Counted from the first letter of the stretch, positions 8,800-17,370 are shown. The stretch: DNA of 64,000 bases from Novilysobacter_A longmucuonensis (GCF_046600735.1 NZ_JBJMAW010000002.1:124001-188000), one strand, 5' to 3'. The notes: generated by a model from the sequence alone, not told the origin. Made by a program: numbers and translations.

Positions 8800-10314
8800 T
8801 TACGACCGCTGACGCAACTGCGCGATCAGTTCGCGCGTGACCGGATCGGCGGGCTCGCCTTCGCCGGCCAGGGCCGGCAGCAAGCGCCCGGCGACCTGCT
8901 TGCCGAGCTCGACTCCGAACTGGTCGAATGGATTGATGCCCCACATGCATGCCTGGATGAACACGCTGTGCTCGTACATCGCCAGCAGTGCGCCGAGCGC
9001 GCGCGCATCGAGCGCGTCGAGCAGCCACAGCGTGCTCGGGCGATTGCCGGCGTAGGCGCGATGCGGGTCGTCGTTGTGCTCGCCATTGGCGAGCGCCTCG
9101 GCCTGGCCCAACAGGTTGGCCAACAACACGCGCTGGTTCTCGCCGTAGAGGGCGTCGCTGCGCATCGTGCCGATCAGGTCCATCGGCACGATCTGCGTGC
9201 CCTGGTGCAGCGCCTGGAAAAAGCTGTGCTGGGTGTCGGTGCCCACCCCGCCCCACCACACCGGCACCGTGTCGGTGTCAACCGGTGCAGCATCGTGCCG
9301 CACCGATTTACCGAGGCTTTCCATCACAAGCTGCTGCAGGTAGTTCGGCAGCAGCTTGAGTCGCTCGTCGTAGGGCACGACCGCGTGGCTGGTCAGTCCG
9401 AGCGCATTGCGATTCCACACCGCTGTGAGCGCATGCCAGGCGGCCAGGTTTTCGCGCAATGGCGCCTGCAGGACGTGGGCATCCAATTCCGCGGCGCCGG
9501 CAAGCAACGCCTCGAACCGGTCCATGCCGATCGCCAGCGCGATCGGGAATCCCACCGCCGACCACAGCGAATAGCGGCCGCCGACCCAGTCCCACATCGG
9601 CAGGATACGCTCGGGCGGAATCGCGAATGCCGCGTGCGCGCGTTCGCTATTGGCGGTGATCGCGAACAGGCGAGCGTCATCATCCAGCCAGTCGCGCAGA
9701 ATCGCGCCGTTGAGCAGCGTCTCCTGGGTGCCGAAACTCTTGGAGATCAGCAGGACCGCGGTGCGCCCGCCATCGAGTCCCGCAAGCAGGCGCTGCGCCG
9801 CGGCGCCATCGACATTGGACAGGAAGTGAACCCGGAAGCGGTCCGGCGCCGGGCCCGAGAGGGCATCGACCACCAAACGCGGGCCGAGGTCGGAGCCGCC
9901 GATGCCGATGCTGACCACATCGGTGACATCGCTGTCGGCGAGCTCCGCGTACAGCGCGGCCATCCGCTCCCGTGCGGCGCTGGCCTGCGCATGTGCTTGG
10001 CGCGCGGCGGGTGCCGTCGACAGGTCACCGCGCAGCGCGGTGTGCAGGGCCGCCCGTCGCTCCGTGGTATTGACCTGCTCGCCATTGAACAGCGCACGCA
10101 TCCGGCTGGCGACATGCTCCGCCTCGGCGGCCGCGAACAGCGCATCGAGCGCCGCGCGGTCGTAGCGCTGCCGCGCAAAGCTGGCGTAGAGCGGGCCGAC
10201 CCGCAGCGCGAAGTCCTGCGCGCGGGCCGGGTCGGCCTGGAACAACCCGGCGATCGAGGCGTCCTCCAACCGCGCGGCATGCGCGCCGAGAACCGCGGTG
10301 AGTTGCGCCGTCAT
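8800..10314 (-). CDS. pgi: Glucose-6-phosphate isomerase
   Basis: 504 residues, the compact class common in Xanthomonadaceae. It interconverts glucose-6-P and fructose-6-P and so feeds both glycolysis and the sugar nucleotides used by the nearby polysaccharide locus. Conserved blocks are SIGIGGSDLGPRLVVDAL, LLISKSFGTQETLLNG, VGGRYSLWSAVGFPIAL (signature 1), VWWGGVGTDTQHSFFQALHQ and QACMWGINPFDQFGVELGKQ (signature 2). The ATG at 10314 (MTAQLTAVLGAHAARL) was preferred to an upstream TTG. The gene sits 38 bp downstream of panD, probably in the same direction of transcription. Confidence 0.95.
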   Translation of the reverse strand: MTAQLTAVLGAHAARLEDASIAGLFQADPARAQDFALRVGPLYASFARQRYDRAALDALFAAAEAEHVASRMRALFNGEQVNTTERRAALHTALRGDLSTAPAARQAHAQASAARERMAALYAELADSDVTDVVSIGIGGSDLGPRLVVDALSGPAPDRFRVHFLSNVDGAAAQRLLAGLDGGRTAVLLISKSFGTQETLLNGAILRDWLDDDARLFAITANSERAHAAFAIPPERILPMWDWVGGRYSLWSAVGFPIALAIGMDRFEALLAGAAELDAHVLQAPLRENLAAWHALTAVWNRNALGLTSHAVVPYDERLKLLPNYLQQLVMESLGKSVRHDAAPVDTDTVPVWWGGVGTDTQHSFFQALHQGTQIVPMDLIGTMRSDALYGENQRVLLANLLGQAEALANGEHNDDPHRAYAGNRPSTLWLLDALDARALGALLAMYEHSVFIQACMWGINPFDQFGVELGKQVAGRLLPALAGEGEPADPVTRELIAQLRQRS

Positions 10315-10352
10315 GCCGGTCCGATCATCCGGGCTCAACCCTGTGGCTTCGA

Positions 10353-10733
10353 TCAGGCCGCCTGGGCCGGAATGGAATGGTTGGTGTGGGTCAGCCGGTT
10401 GTCGCGATCGACATAGACCAGGGTCGGCTTGAAATTGGCCGCTTCGGCCTCGTCGCAGGCGCCGTAGGCGCAGATGATCACCAGGTCGCCTGGCTGCGCC
10501 AGGTGCGCGGCCGCGCCGTTGACCGAAATCACGCCGCTGCCTTCCTCACCCCGGATGGCATAGGTCACGAAACGCTGGCCATTGTTGATGTTGAAGATGT
10601 GCACCTGCTCGTACTCGCGGATCCCGGAGATGTCGAGCAGGCGGCTGTCGATCGCGCAGGAGCCTTCATAGTGCAGCTCGGCGTGGGTCACGGTGGCTCG
10701 GTGGATCTTGGCCTTGAGCAGGTTCAATTGCAT
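10353..10733 (-). CDS. panD: Aspartate 1-decarboxylase (pyruvoyl enzyme)
   Basis: 126 residues. It makes beta-alanine for pantothenate. The proenzyme cleavage site is visible at Gly24-Ser25 in HYEGSCAID, where Ser25 becomes the pyruvoyl group. The catalytic region YEQVHIFNINNGQRFVTYAI and GDLVIICAYGACDEAEA are typical. It lies near panC and panB but is separated from panC by about 235 bp of palindromic repeats. Confidence 0.96.
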   Translation of the reverse strand: MQLNLLKAKIHRATVTHAELHYEGSCAIDSRLLDISGIREYEQVHIFNINNGQRFVTYAIRGEEGSGVISVNGAAAHLAQPGDLVIICAYGACDEAEAANFKPTLVYVDRDNRLTHTNHSIPAQAA

Positions 10734-10826
10734 GGATTCGGCTCCGTCCGCAGGCGCGCGGGCGTCGAGGAAAATGCGAGTCTAGCAGCGGATGGCGCGC
10801 TGCAACATGACGGAGCATCAGCGAGC

Positions 10827-10959
10827 GTAGAGCCGAGCTTGCTCGGCTGCGAAGAAGGTCCCGTCGAACTGGGTCGGATGCGCGGAGGGTGAGCCGCCGA
10901 GCTCGCTCGGCTGCGCGCAAGCCGTGCAACGGCTGCAGCCGAGCAAGCTCGGCTCTACC
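10827..10959. repeat. GAGCCGAGC..GCTCGGCTC palindromic repeats
   Basis: Three related palindromes lie between panD and panC: TAGAGCCGAGCTTGCTCGGC at 10828-10847, a variant GAGCCGCCGAGCTCGCTCGG at 10891-10910, and the inverse GCAGCCGAGCAAGCTCGGCT from 10935, extending to CTAC at 10959. The same family recurs at 36715-36738 and 36812-36836. No gene is visible in 10734-10968. Confidence 0.85.
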
Positions 10960-10968
10960 GCGGCGCAG

Positions 10969-11823
10969 TCAGACGCTGAACTCAAGGTTGTCGATCAGCC
11001 GGGTACGTCCCAGGCGGGCGGCGATCAGCGCGACCCGGCCGCTCTCCTCACCGGCCGTCCCGCGCACCTCGCCCAGATCGGGGCGGCGCAGCGCGGCGTA
11101 GTCGACCTGGAACCCGGCGGCCGTCAGCCGCTGGGCGGCCTCGGCCTCGACCGCCGCGGGTGCCCTGCCCTGCCTGGCCGCATCGCGCATGGCTTCAAGC
11201 GTGCGCCGGATCTCCGCCGCGCGCGGGCGCTCTTGCGCCGACAGGTACTGGTTGCGCGAACTCATCGCCAGGCCATCGCCCTCACGCAGGGTCTCGCCCG
11301 CCAGCAACTCCAGCGGGAATGCCAGGTCGCTCACCAGATAACGGACCACCGCAAGCTGTTGATAGTCCTTGCGCCCGAATGCCGCCACGTCCGGCTGCAC
11401 CTGGTTGAACAGGCGCGCGACCACGGTCGCCACGCCATCGAAATGCCCGGGGCGATGTGCCCCCTCCAGCACCCCGGAGACGCCCGGCACCCGCACCTGC
11501 ACGGTCGCCGCTGGACCGAAGGGGTACATCGTCTCCACCGACGGCAACCAGAGCAGGTCGCAGCCGGCCGCCTGCAGCCCATCGGCATCGGCCTGGAGGG
11601 TACGTGGATAACGCGCGTAGTCCTCGTCCGGACCGAACTGGGTGGGGTTCACGAATACGCTGGCAACCACGCGATCGGCGCGCGCGCGGGCCAGCGCGAC
11701 CAGGGAATGATGGCCGGCATGCAGGTTGCCCATCGTCGGCACGAACCCGACCCGCAGCCCGGCGCGCTTCCATTCAATGATGCGTGCACGCAGCTCGGCC
11801 AGTTCGGTGACGGTCTCGATCAT
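10969..11823 (-). CDS. panC: Pantothenate synthetase
   Basis: 284 residues. It joins pantoate and beta-alanine using ATP. The nucleotidyltransferase HIGH-type motif is VPTMGNLHAGHHSL. SVFVNPTQFGPDEDYARYPR and VAAFGRKDYQQLAVV (the KDYQQL loop) follow, and SSRNQYLSAQER is the KMSKS-like SSRN block. All active-site blocks are present. It lies downstream of panB; the 125-bp gap between them is largely filled by a palindromic element. Confidence 0.96.
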   Translation of the reverse strand: MIETVTELAELRARIIEWKRAGLRVGFVPTMGNLHAGHHSLVALARARADRVVASVFVNPTQFGPDEDYARYPRTLQADADGLQAAGCDLLWLPSVETMYPFGPAATVQVRVPGVSGVLEGAHRPGHFDGVATVVARLFNQVQPDVAAFGRKDYQQLAVVRYLVSDLAFPLELLAGETLREGDGLAMSSRNQYLSAQERPRAAEIRRTLEAMRDAARQGRAPAAVEAEAAQRLTAAGFQVDYAALRRPDLGEVRGTAGEESGRVALIAARLGRTRLIDNLEFSV

Positions 11824-11848
11824 TGAGGATTCTTCAAAAAAAGCTTCT

Positions 11849-11934
11849 GACGCGGATCAGAGCAAAAAAAGGCGGATAAAGCTCTATGGAATAGAGTGCT
11901 TTATCCGCGTCTTTTATCCGCGTTGATCCGCGTC
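11849..11934. repeat. MITE-like element with GACGCGGATCA ends, copy 3
   Basis: An 86-bp element between panC and panB with perfect 11-bp terminal inverted repeats (GACGCGGATCA / TGATCCGCGTC). Relative to copies 1 and 2 at 8526 and 8696 it is inverted. It also has an internal palindrome (AAAGCTCTATGGAATAGAGTGCTTT), so the transcript could fold into a long hairpin. Confidence 0.85.
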
Positions 11935-11948
11935 AAAGGCTTCCCGCT

Positions 11949-12767
11949 TCAGGCATAGGAATGCGTGGCGTCGGGAAACCGACCTTCGCGGACCGCGGCG
12001 GCGAATGCCTGCACCGCGCCGGCCACCGAGCCGCCCTCGGCCAGGAAGTCCTTGACGAACTTGGGCCGGCGATGGCCGCTGTCCAGGCCGAGCAGATCGT
12101 GCAGCACCAGCACCTGCCCGTCGCATTGCGGGCCGGCACCGATGCCGATCGTCGGAATGCCCACCTCGGCAGTGATCGCCGCGGCCAGTGGGGTTGGCAC
12201 GCATTCGAGCACCAGCAGCGCCGCGCCGGCCTCGGCCACCGCACGGGCATCGGCGCGCACCTGTTCGGCCGCGGCGTCATCGCGCCCCTGGACCCTGTAG
12301 CCGCCGAGTCGCAGCACCGACTGCGGGGTCAGGCCCAGGTGTGCGCAGACCGGGATCTCGCGCTCGACCAGATAGGCGATGACCTCGAGCTTGTGTCCCG
12401 CGCCTTCCAGCTTGACCATCGCCGCGCCGGCCTGCAGCAGCGTGGTCGAGGCTTCCAACGCGCGCTGCGGGTCTGCGTCGGACTGGAACGGCAGGTCGGC
12501 GACCAGCAGGCTGCGCGACAGCCCGCGCGCCACGCATCGGGTGTGGTACGCGATGTCCGCGACCGTGACCGGCAGCGTGCTGGCCTGGCCCTGCACCACC
12601 ATGCCCAGCGAGTCCCCGACCAGCACCAGGTCGGCGCCATTGGCGTCGAGCACGCGCGCGAAGCCGGCGTCGTAGCAGGTCAGCATCACCAGTTTGCGGC
12701 CCTCGCGCCTGGCCTCGGCCAGCGCCGGCACCGTCCACGGCTTGTCGGTGGGGGTCGAGGCGTACAT
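11949..12767 (-). CDS. panB: 3-methyl-2-oxobutanoate hydroxymethyltransferase
   Basis: 272 residues. It is the first committed step of pantoate synthesis, transferring a hydroxymethyl group from methylene-tetrahydrofolate to alpha-ketoisovalerate. Blocks seen are KLVMLTCYDAGFARVLD, LVLVGDSLGMVVQGQ, MVKLEGAGH, PVCAHLGLTPQSV and IGIGAGPQCDGQVLVLHDLLGL, which are the metal and substrate residues of the family. The stop of folK lies only 4 bp before this start on the same strand, so pcnB-folK-panB reads as an operon linking folate and pantothenate. Confidence 0.96.
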   Translation of the reverse strand: MYASTPTDKPWTVPALAEARREGRKLVMLTCYDAGFARVLDANGADLVLVGDSLGMVVQGQASTLPVTVADIAYHTRCVARGLSRSLLVADLPFQSDADPQRALEASTTLLQAGAAMVKLEGAGHKLEVIAYLVEREIPVCAHLGLTPQSVLRLGGYRVQGRDDAAAEQVRADARAVAEAGAALLVLECVPTPLAAAITAEVGIPTIGIGAGPQCDGQVLVLHDLLGLDSGHRRPKFVKDFLAEGGSVAGAVQAFAAAVREGRFPDATHSYA

Positions 12768-12771
12768 GCGA

Positions 12772-13284
12772 CTAGCCTAGCGCCTGTATGCCATCGGTCG
12801 CCATCGCCGCGAGTGACCGGCAGGCCGGGCCGACGCCCGGAATGTGCGTGTCGGGGGCGATCTCGACCAACGGCAGCAGCACGAACGCTCGCTCGTGAAG
12901 GTGCGGATGCGGCACGCACAAGCCAGGCTGGTTGATCACCGCATCGCCATACAGCAGCAGGTCCAGGTCGAGCGTGCGCGGCCCCCAGCGACCGCTGCCG
13001 TCGCTGCGCCGGTCGCGTCCGGCCAGGCGTTCGATGTCGAGCAGCGCCTCGAGCAGCGCGGGCGCGGGCAGTGCGGTCTGGATCATCGCCACCGCGTTGA
13101 TGAAATCCGGCTGCGCCGTGACGCCCCAGGCCGGAGTGCGATACAGGCGGGATGTTTTCAGCAGCCCGCTCGCCGGCAGCGCCTGGAGCGATGCGAAGGC
13201 AGCACGCACGCTGGCCGCGGGGTCGCCGAGGTTGGCACCTAGGCCGATGAAGCAGATGCAGGGCCGGGCCGGAGCAGCGACCAC
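12772..13284 (-). CDS. folK: 2-amino-4-hydroxy-6-hydroxymethyldihydropteridine pyrophosphokinase
   Basis: 170 residues from a GTG start placed 8 nt after the pcnB stop. No in-frame ATG lies near the conserved N-terminus CFIGLGANLGDP, and the longer frame upstream only reads antisense through pcnB-type codons. HPPK transfers pyrophosphate to the pterin in folate synthesis. RLYRTPAWGVTAQPDFINAV and the signature GRWGPRTLDLDLLLYGD are complete, as is VPHPHLHERAFVLLPL. Confidence 0.9.
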   Translation of the reverse strand: MVAAPARPCICFIGLGANLGDPAASVRAAFASLQALPASGLLKTSRLYRTPAWGVTAQPDFINAVAMIQTALPAPALLEALLDIERLAGRDRRSDGSGRWGPRTLDLDLLLYGDAVINQPGLCVPHPHLHERAFVLLPLVEIAPDTHIPGVGPACRSLAAMATDGIQALG

Positions 13285-13291
13285 GGCTTGG

Positions 13292-14623
13292 TCACTCGGC
13301 CGCGGCGGGATTGCGACGGCGACGGCGACGCTTGCGTGGTGCCGCGTCGCTCTCGACATCGTCCTGCGCCTGCGCGTCGAGCTGGGCCGCCAGCGCATCG
13401 CCCGGCTGGGTCTGCGCCTCGCGCCAGAACTCGACGTCGTCGGCATGCTCGTCGGATGCCGACAGGCGCAGCGCCAGGAAATCGAACGCGGCGCGGAAAC
13501 GCGGATGCGCCAGCAGGCGGAACACACGCTTGCGCTGGCGTTGCGAGAAGCGCGACTGCAGCAGCCAGATCTCCTGCATCGGCAGCGAGAACCGCCGCGG
13601 CAGCGCGACCGTGCCGAGCTGGTGCAGGGTGACCCGATCGGCAGCACGGCGCTGCGCTTCGACCGTGTGCATGCCCTGCGCCTGCAGCGCCATCAGCGCG
13701 CGGCAGTAGGCCGGCCACAGCAGCAGCGCGAACAGGAACGCCGGCGATACCGGCTCGTCATTGGCGACGCGGTGATCGGTCCCGCGCAGGCCCTCGATCA
13801 GCATCCGCCGCAGCGCACCGCTGCGGTTGGACTTAAGCGCGGCGGCGCTTTCGGGCAACAGCGTCTGCAGCAGGCCATGCCGCTCCAGGCGCAGGAAGCT
13901 TTCGACCGCATGGCCGGACAGGAACAGCTTGAGGCATTCCTCGAACAACCGCGCCGGCGCAGCTTCGCTCAGCAGTGGCGCCAGCTGGGGGATCGGCGCC
14001 GCGGTGGCCGCCTCGATCTCGAAGTCGAGTTTGGCCGCCAGGCGTACCGCCCGCAGCATCCGCACCGGATCTTCGCGATAGCGTGTTTCCGGATCGCCGA
14101 TCAGCCGCATCAAGCGGTTCTGCACATCCTCGAAGCCGCCGGTGTAGTCGCGCACCGAGAAGTCCTCGATCGCGTAGTACAGCGCGTTGGCGGTGAAGTC
14201 GCGACGGATCGCGTCCTCCTCGATCGTGCCGTAGACGTTGTCGCGCAGCAGCCGGCCGCCCTCGTGCAGCTCACGGTCGCCACTGCCGTCGTCGACATTG
14301 GCGCGAAAGGTGGCGACCTCGATGATCTCGCGCCCGAACACCACGTGCGCCAGGCGGAAGCGCCGTCCGATCAGGCGGCAGTTGCGGAACAGCTGCTTGA
14401 CCTGCTCCGGGGTCGCGTCGGTAGCGACGTCGAAGTCCTTGGGGTGGCCGCCGACGAGGATGTCGCGCACCGCCCCACCGACCAGGTAGGCGCCAAAGCC
14501 CCCATCGCGCAGCCGGTAGAGCACGCGCAGCGCGCTCGAACTGATGTCCTTGCGCGAGACGTTGTGCCCGTCGCGCGGAATGAGCCGGAGCATGGGATGG
14601 GCGGGATCGTTGTCGGTCGGCAT
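13292..14623 (-). CDS. pcnB: Poly(A) polymerase PcnB
   Basis: About 443 residues. It adds 3' poly(A) tails that promote RNA decay and plasmid copy control. The nucleotidyltransferase core shows FGAYLVGGAVRDILVGG and PKDFDVATDATPEQV (catalytic Asp pair), then RLAHVVFGREIIEVATFR and RRDFTANALYYAI. This PcnB-type N-terminus (RKDISSSALRVLYRL) separates it from CCA-adding enzymes. The C-terminus is basic (RKRRRRRRNPAAAE), as is typical for RNA contact. The start at 14623 (MPTDNDPAHPML) is the likeliest; an upstream in-frame ATG at 14710 would overlap the tRNA-Glu promoter. Confidence 0.93.
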   Translation of the reverse strand: MPTDNDPAHPMLRLIPRDGHNVSRKDISSSALRVLYRLRDGGFGAYLVGGAVRDILVGGHPKDFDVATDATPEQVKQLFRNCRLIGRRFRLAHVVFGREIIEVATFRANVDDGSGDRELHEGGRLLRDNVYGTIEEDAIRRDFTANALYYAIEDFSVRDYTGGFEDVQNRLMRLIGDPETRYREDPVRMLRAVRLAAKLDFEIEAATAAPIPQLAPLLSEAAPARLFEECLKLFLSGHAVESFLRLERHGLLQTLLPESAAALKSNRSGALRRMLIEGLRGTDHRVANDEPVSPAFLFALLLWPAYCRALMALQAQGMHTVEAQRRAADRVTLHQLGTVALPRRFSLPMQEIWLLQSRFSQRQRKRVFRLLAHPRFRAAFDFLALRLSASDEHADDVEFWREAQTQPGDALAAQLDAQAQDDVESDAAPRKRRRRRRNPAAAE

Positions 14624-14686
14624 CGAGCGGGCTTCGCCGCGGTTGGGAAAGTTTTCAGTCAAGTTCGATTCGGTCGTCCTAAGCCG

Positions 14687-14715
14687 TTGCCGGCGGCAAC
14701 AGCGGCGCATATACT
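14687..14715 (+). promoter_or_regulatory. Sigma-70-type promoter for tRNA-Glu
   Basis: TTGCCG at 14687-14692 and TATACT at 14710-14715 are separated by exactly 17 bp. Transcription would begin near 14722, about 30 nt before the tRNA 5' end. It is divergent from pcnB. Confidence 0.65.
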
Positions 14716-14753
14716 AGCAGGCCGCGCTTCGTTGAGAGTTGAGCGCGGACCCT

Positions 14754-14829
14754 GCTCCCTTCGTCTAGAGGCCTAGGACGTGGCCCTCTCAAGGCTAAAA
14801 CACGAGTTCGAATCTCGTAGGGAGCGCCA
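14754..14829 (+). tRNA. tRNA-Glu (anticodon CUC)
   Basis: 76 nt including an encoded CCA. The acceptor stem GCTCCCT pairs with AGGGAGC, the D-stem is GTCT/GGAC, and the anticodon stem TGGCC/GGCTA has the loop CTCTCAA, giving anticodon CTC. The T-arm is GAGTTCGAATCTC-like. The usual bacterial tRNA-Glu carries UUC, so this would be an additional isoacceptor for GAG codons. A T-run (ATTTTTCG) follows at once and may terminate transcription. Confidence 0.92.
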
Positions 14830-15152
14830 ATTTTTCGCAGTCGTCCGCAGGGACGACGCTTCGGAGCCTGCGCAGCGATGTGCGGGTTTCGTCGCTCTAG
14901 GGCGGCGAGTCGGCCGCGTTGCGGCCTGAAAGTCGGCGCTGCGCGCCTGTAAACGGCAAGTGGTAACAGCAAAAGACGAGCGCTGTTGGTGTTGCCTCTC
15001 CCGTTTACTGTTTACAGCCGGCGCAGCCGGCGACTTACAGCGAGCGCAGCGAGCGACCTCACAAGCGCGAAGCGCCGGCTCACGCGAGTCGGTCCCGGCG
15101 CAGATGGCCCGCAGCCGCTAAACTACCCGCAGCAACGCAACCGAGCCCAGCA
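14830..15152. other. Intergenic region with nested palindromes
   Basis: The 323 bp between tRNA-Glu and the ferredoxin gene shows no gene. It contains imperfect inverted blocks: GTAAACGGCAAGTGGTAACA at 14950-14969 against CCCGTTTACTGTTTAC at 15000-15015, then GCCGGCGCAGCCGGC at 15017-15031, AGCGAGCGCAGCGAGCG around 15040-15056, and CGCGAAGCGCCGGCTCAC around 15065-15082. The last block resembles 3778-3796 in the mutL-amiC gap, so these are members of another dispersed intergenic repeat family. Confidence 0.6.
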
Positions 15153-15476
15153 ATGCCCTTCGTCGTCACCGAGAACTGCATCAAGTGCAAGTACACCGAC
15201 TGTGTCGAGGTGTGCCCGGTCGACTGTTTCCACGAAGGCCCCAATTTCCTGGTAATCGATCCGGACGAGTGCATCGACTGCACCTTGTGCGAGCCGGAAT
15301 GCCCGATCAACGCGATCTATCCAGAAGACGACGTGCCCGCCGGGCAGGAAGCATTCGTCGCGCTCAACGCCGAGCTCGCCAAGGCCTGGCCGGTGCTCAC
15401 CACCCGCAAGGACGGCGCACCCGACGCCAAGGAATGGGAAGACAAGCCAGGCAAGCTGGAACTGCTCGAACGCTAA
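15153..15476 (+). CDS. fdxA: 7Fe ferredoxin (FdxA type)
   Basis: 107 residues. It is a small electron carrier with one 3Fe-4S and one 4Fe-4S cluster. Cluster ligands are seen in CIKCKYTDCVEVCPVDC and CIDCTLCEPECP, in the Azotobacter FdI-like arrangement, followed by the usual C-terminal tail (EAFVALNAELAKAWPVLT). The start MPFVVTENC is exact for the family. It is monocistronic: repeats lie upstream, and a REP pair and terminator lie downstream. Confidence 0.95.
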   Translation: MPFVVTENCIKCKYTDCVEVCPVDCFHEGPNFLVIDPDECIDCTLCEPECPINAIYPEDDVPAGQEAFVALNAELAKAWPVLTTRKDGAPDAKEWEDKPGKLELLER

Positions 15477-15490
15477 GGTGCGCCGTTTTT

Positions 15491-15585
15491 GTAGGAGCGG
15501 CTTCAGCCGCGAACCGATTGCGATGACTAGTGTTTGTGGAAGAGCTCGCGCTTGTGGAAGAGCTCGCGGCTGAAGCCGCTCCTAC
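15491..15585. repeat. REP-type inverted repeat pair
   Basis: GTAGGAGCGGCTTCAGCCGC at 15491-15510 and its inverse ending at 15585. Between them is a short direct repeat (TTGTGGAAGAGCTCGCG twice, around 15533-15567). It lies between the ferredoxin gene and the terminator at 15603. Confidence 0.9.
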
Positions 15586-15602
15586 AGGTGGCGAGGACAG
15601 AC

Positions 15603-15630
15603 AAAAAACGGGCGCCGAGCGCCCGTTTTT
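15603..15630. terminator. Bidirectional rho-independent terminator
   Basis: A-run, GC hairpin (ACGGGCGC CGA GCGCCCGT) and T-run at 15603-15630. It can end both the rightward ferredoxin transcript and the leftward dapA-bamC transcript. Confidence 0.85.
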
Positions 15631-15651
15631 CGTTACGCGCCGTTGATGCGA

Positions 15652-16203
15652 TCAGTTGCCGCCGATCGCCGCCTGCAGTGCCGCGATCAGGCGGGCCGGT
15701 GCGTCACCGGTGGCCGGCTGGCCGCGCGGATCCAGGGCCGACACGCGAGCGCCGGCTTCGGCGTCGGTGACGCGCACCAGGAAGTTGCTGCCCTCGTAAT
15801 TCACGTCGAATACGCCAAGCAACTGCGCGCGGCTGGCCACCTCGACACCGTCGATGCCACCCAGCGCTTCGCCGACCCGGTTGAATACTTCGTCGCGACT
15901 GCCGGGCATGGTGAAGCCGGTGCCGGCCGATGCGCCCGCATCTGGCGGCGATGCGGCCGCTGCTGGCGTCGGTGCCGGCACGGCCTGGCCCGAGGCCGTC
16001 ACCGAACTGGGCGTTGCCATGGCGGCGTCTGCCCGCGGCAGATCCAGGTCGGGCGGCACTTCCAGTGGGCGGCTTTCCGGGTTCTGCGCATACAGGTCGT
16101 TGCCCTTGCGGAACCAGCTGCAGCCGGAGGTGGCGGCGACGCCGGCCACCAGCAGGCCGGTGATCACGACACGGGATATCGAGTGGAGCTGGGGGGAACG
16201 CAT
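15652..16203 (-). CDS. bamC: BamC/NlpB-like outer-membrane lipoprotein
   Basis: 183 residues, starting at MRSPQLHSISRVV (16203). The signal ends in a lipobox-like GVAATSGC, so it is lipidated. FRKGNDLYAQNPESRPLEVPPDLDLP matches the conserved unstructured N-terminal region of BamC that contacts BamD; the rest is a single short helix-grip-like domain (EVFNRVGEALGGIDGVEVA...GSNFLVRV). It is shorter than E. coli BamC (about 344 residues), apparently having one of the two C-terminal domains, as in xanthomonads. It lies directly downstream of dapA, the standard dapA-bamC pair. Confidence 0.82.
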   Translation of the reverse strand: MRSPQLHSISRVVITGLLVAGVAATSGCSWFRKGNDLYAQNPESRPLEVPPDLDLPRADAAMATPSSVTASGQAVPAPTPAAAASPPDAGASAGTGFTMPGSRDEVFNRVGEALGGIDGVEVASRAQLLGVFDVNYEGSNFLVRVTDAEAGARVSALDPRGQPATGDAPARLIAALQAAIGGN

Positions 16204-16220
16204 GGCAATCTCCTGCGGGT

Positions 16221-17171
16221 TCACGCCGCGAAGGATTCGCGGCAGACGTTTTCGAGTTCGCGAATGGCGCCGACCATGGTGATCGCGGCGTCGTGATGAG
16301 CGGCCGACAGCGGCAGCATCGGCAGGCGCAGGCCATGGCCGATGCCCTGCAACGCGAGAAGGGCCTTGACCGGAATCGGGTTGGATTCGATCCCGAGGAA
16401 ATCGTAGGCGGCGCGCAGGCGCGCATCCCAGTCCTGCGCCGGACCGGTGTCGCCGGCGCGGGCCAGATCACACAGGCGACGGAACGAAGCCGGCAGTACG
16501 TTCGAGCCGACCGAAATCACCCCGTCGGCGCCGGCCAGCATTGCGCGGCACGCGGTCGGATCATCGCCACTGAGCACCGCGAAGTCGGCGCTCTTGAACT
16601 CCAGCAAGGCCTGCATGCGCTCGGGCTCGCTGCGCGCTTCCTTGATGCCGATGATCCGAGGGTGGCCGGCCAGTTCCGCCACGGTCTCCGGCAGCAGGTC
16701 GCCGCCGGTACGGCCGGGCACGTTGTAGAGCACCACCGGCAGGGCCGTGTCGTCGGCGACTGCCCGGTAATGCGCGACCAGCCCGGCCTGCGGCGGGCGC
16801 ACGTAGGGCGGGGTGACCACCAGCGCGGCGTCGGCACCCAGCGCGGCCGCGCGGCGGGTCTGCTCGACGGTCTTGGCGGTATTGGACTGGCCGGTGCCGG
16901 CCAGCACCGGGATGCGCCCGGCGACCAGCTCCACCGCGCTGCGCAGCAGGGTGTCGTACTCGGCGTCGTACAACGCCGCCGCCTCGCCGGTGGAACCAGC
17001 CACCACGATGCCCTGGGTGCGCCCATCGAGCTGCAGCGCCAGCAGCTGGTGCCAGGCGTCCAGGTCGAGTTCGCCGCTGGCGTCGAACGGGGTGGCCAGC
17101 GCGGTGATGCTGCCGGAAAGTCGCAAGTGCAGGCCTTTGCGGGTAGGTGGCTGGACGGGGCGTACACACAT
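16221..17171 (-). CDS. dapA: 4-hydroxy-tetrahydrodipicolinate synthase
   Basis: 316 residues as called. It condenses pyruvate and aspartate semialdehyde, the first step of lysine/DAP synthesis. The TIM-barrel motifs are VVAGSTGEAAALYDAEY, VVTPPYVRPPQAGLVAHY, VVLYNVPGRTGGD (Tyr of the catalytic triad) and IIGIKEARSE (Schiff-base Lys). VLSGDDPTACRAMLAGADG and GIESNPIPVKALL complete it. The start is uncertain: the ATG at 17171 gives a 15-residue leader, while family members usually begin at LRLSGSITALATPF, which would need the TTG at 17126. Confidence 0.95.
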   Translation of the reverse strand: MCVRPVQPPTRKGLHLRLSGSITALATPFDASGELDLDAWHQLLALQLDGRTQGIVVAGSTGEAAALYDAEYDTLLRSAVELVAGRIPVLAGTGQSNTAKTVEQTRRAAALGADAALVVTPPYVRPPQAGLVAHYRAVADDTALPVVLYNVPGRTGGDLLPETVAELAGHPRIIGIKEARSEPERMQALLEFKSADFAVLSGDDPTACRAMLAGADGVISVGSNVLPASFRRLCDLARAGDTGPAQDWDARLRAAYDFLGIESNPIPVKALLALQGIGHGLRLPMLPLSAAHHDAAITMVGAIRELENVCRESFAA

Positions 17172-17370
17172 GCACGCATGGCCGGTGATGCTAATCGGGA
17201 AAGTCTGAACAAGTCCATCCCGGACGCCGCCTCAGGCACCGCCGCGGTCGCTTGCGGCGCGAAAGCGCCGGCAAGTATGCTGGCCGCAAAGCCGCAGCCC
17301 GCGCGGGCTGCCGTTCATGCCGGACCGCGGTTCGTCCGGATATACACCGCTCCCACACGCAGGCGCCGCC

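Noticed and set aside
8460..8800. Possible CRISPR array from the clustered repeats
   Set aside because: Repeats are palindromic, of two unrelated families and irregularly spaced, without uniform spacers or cas genes.
14754..14829. Reading the glutamate tRNA anticodon as UUC
   Set aside because: The seven-base loop CTCTCAA places CTC at the anticodon; a shift would break the five-base-pair stem.
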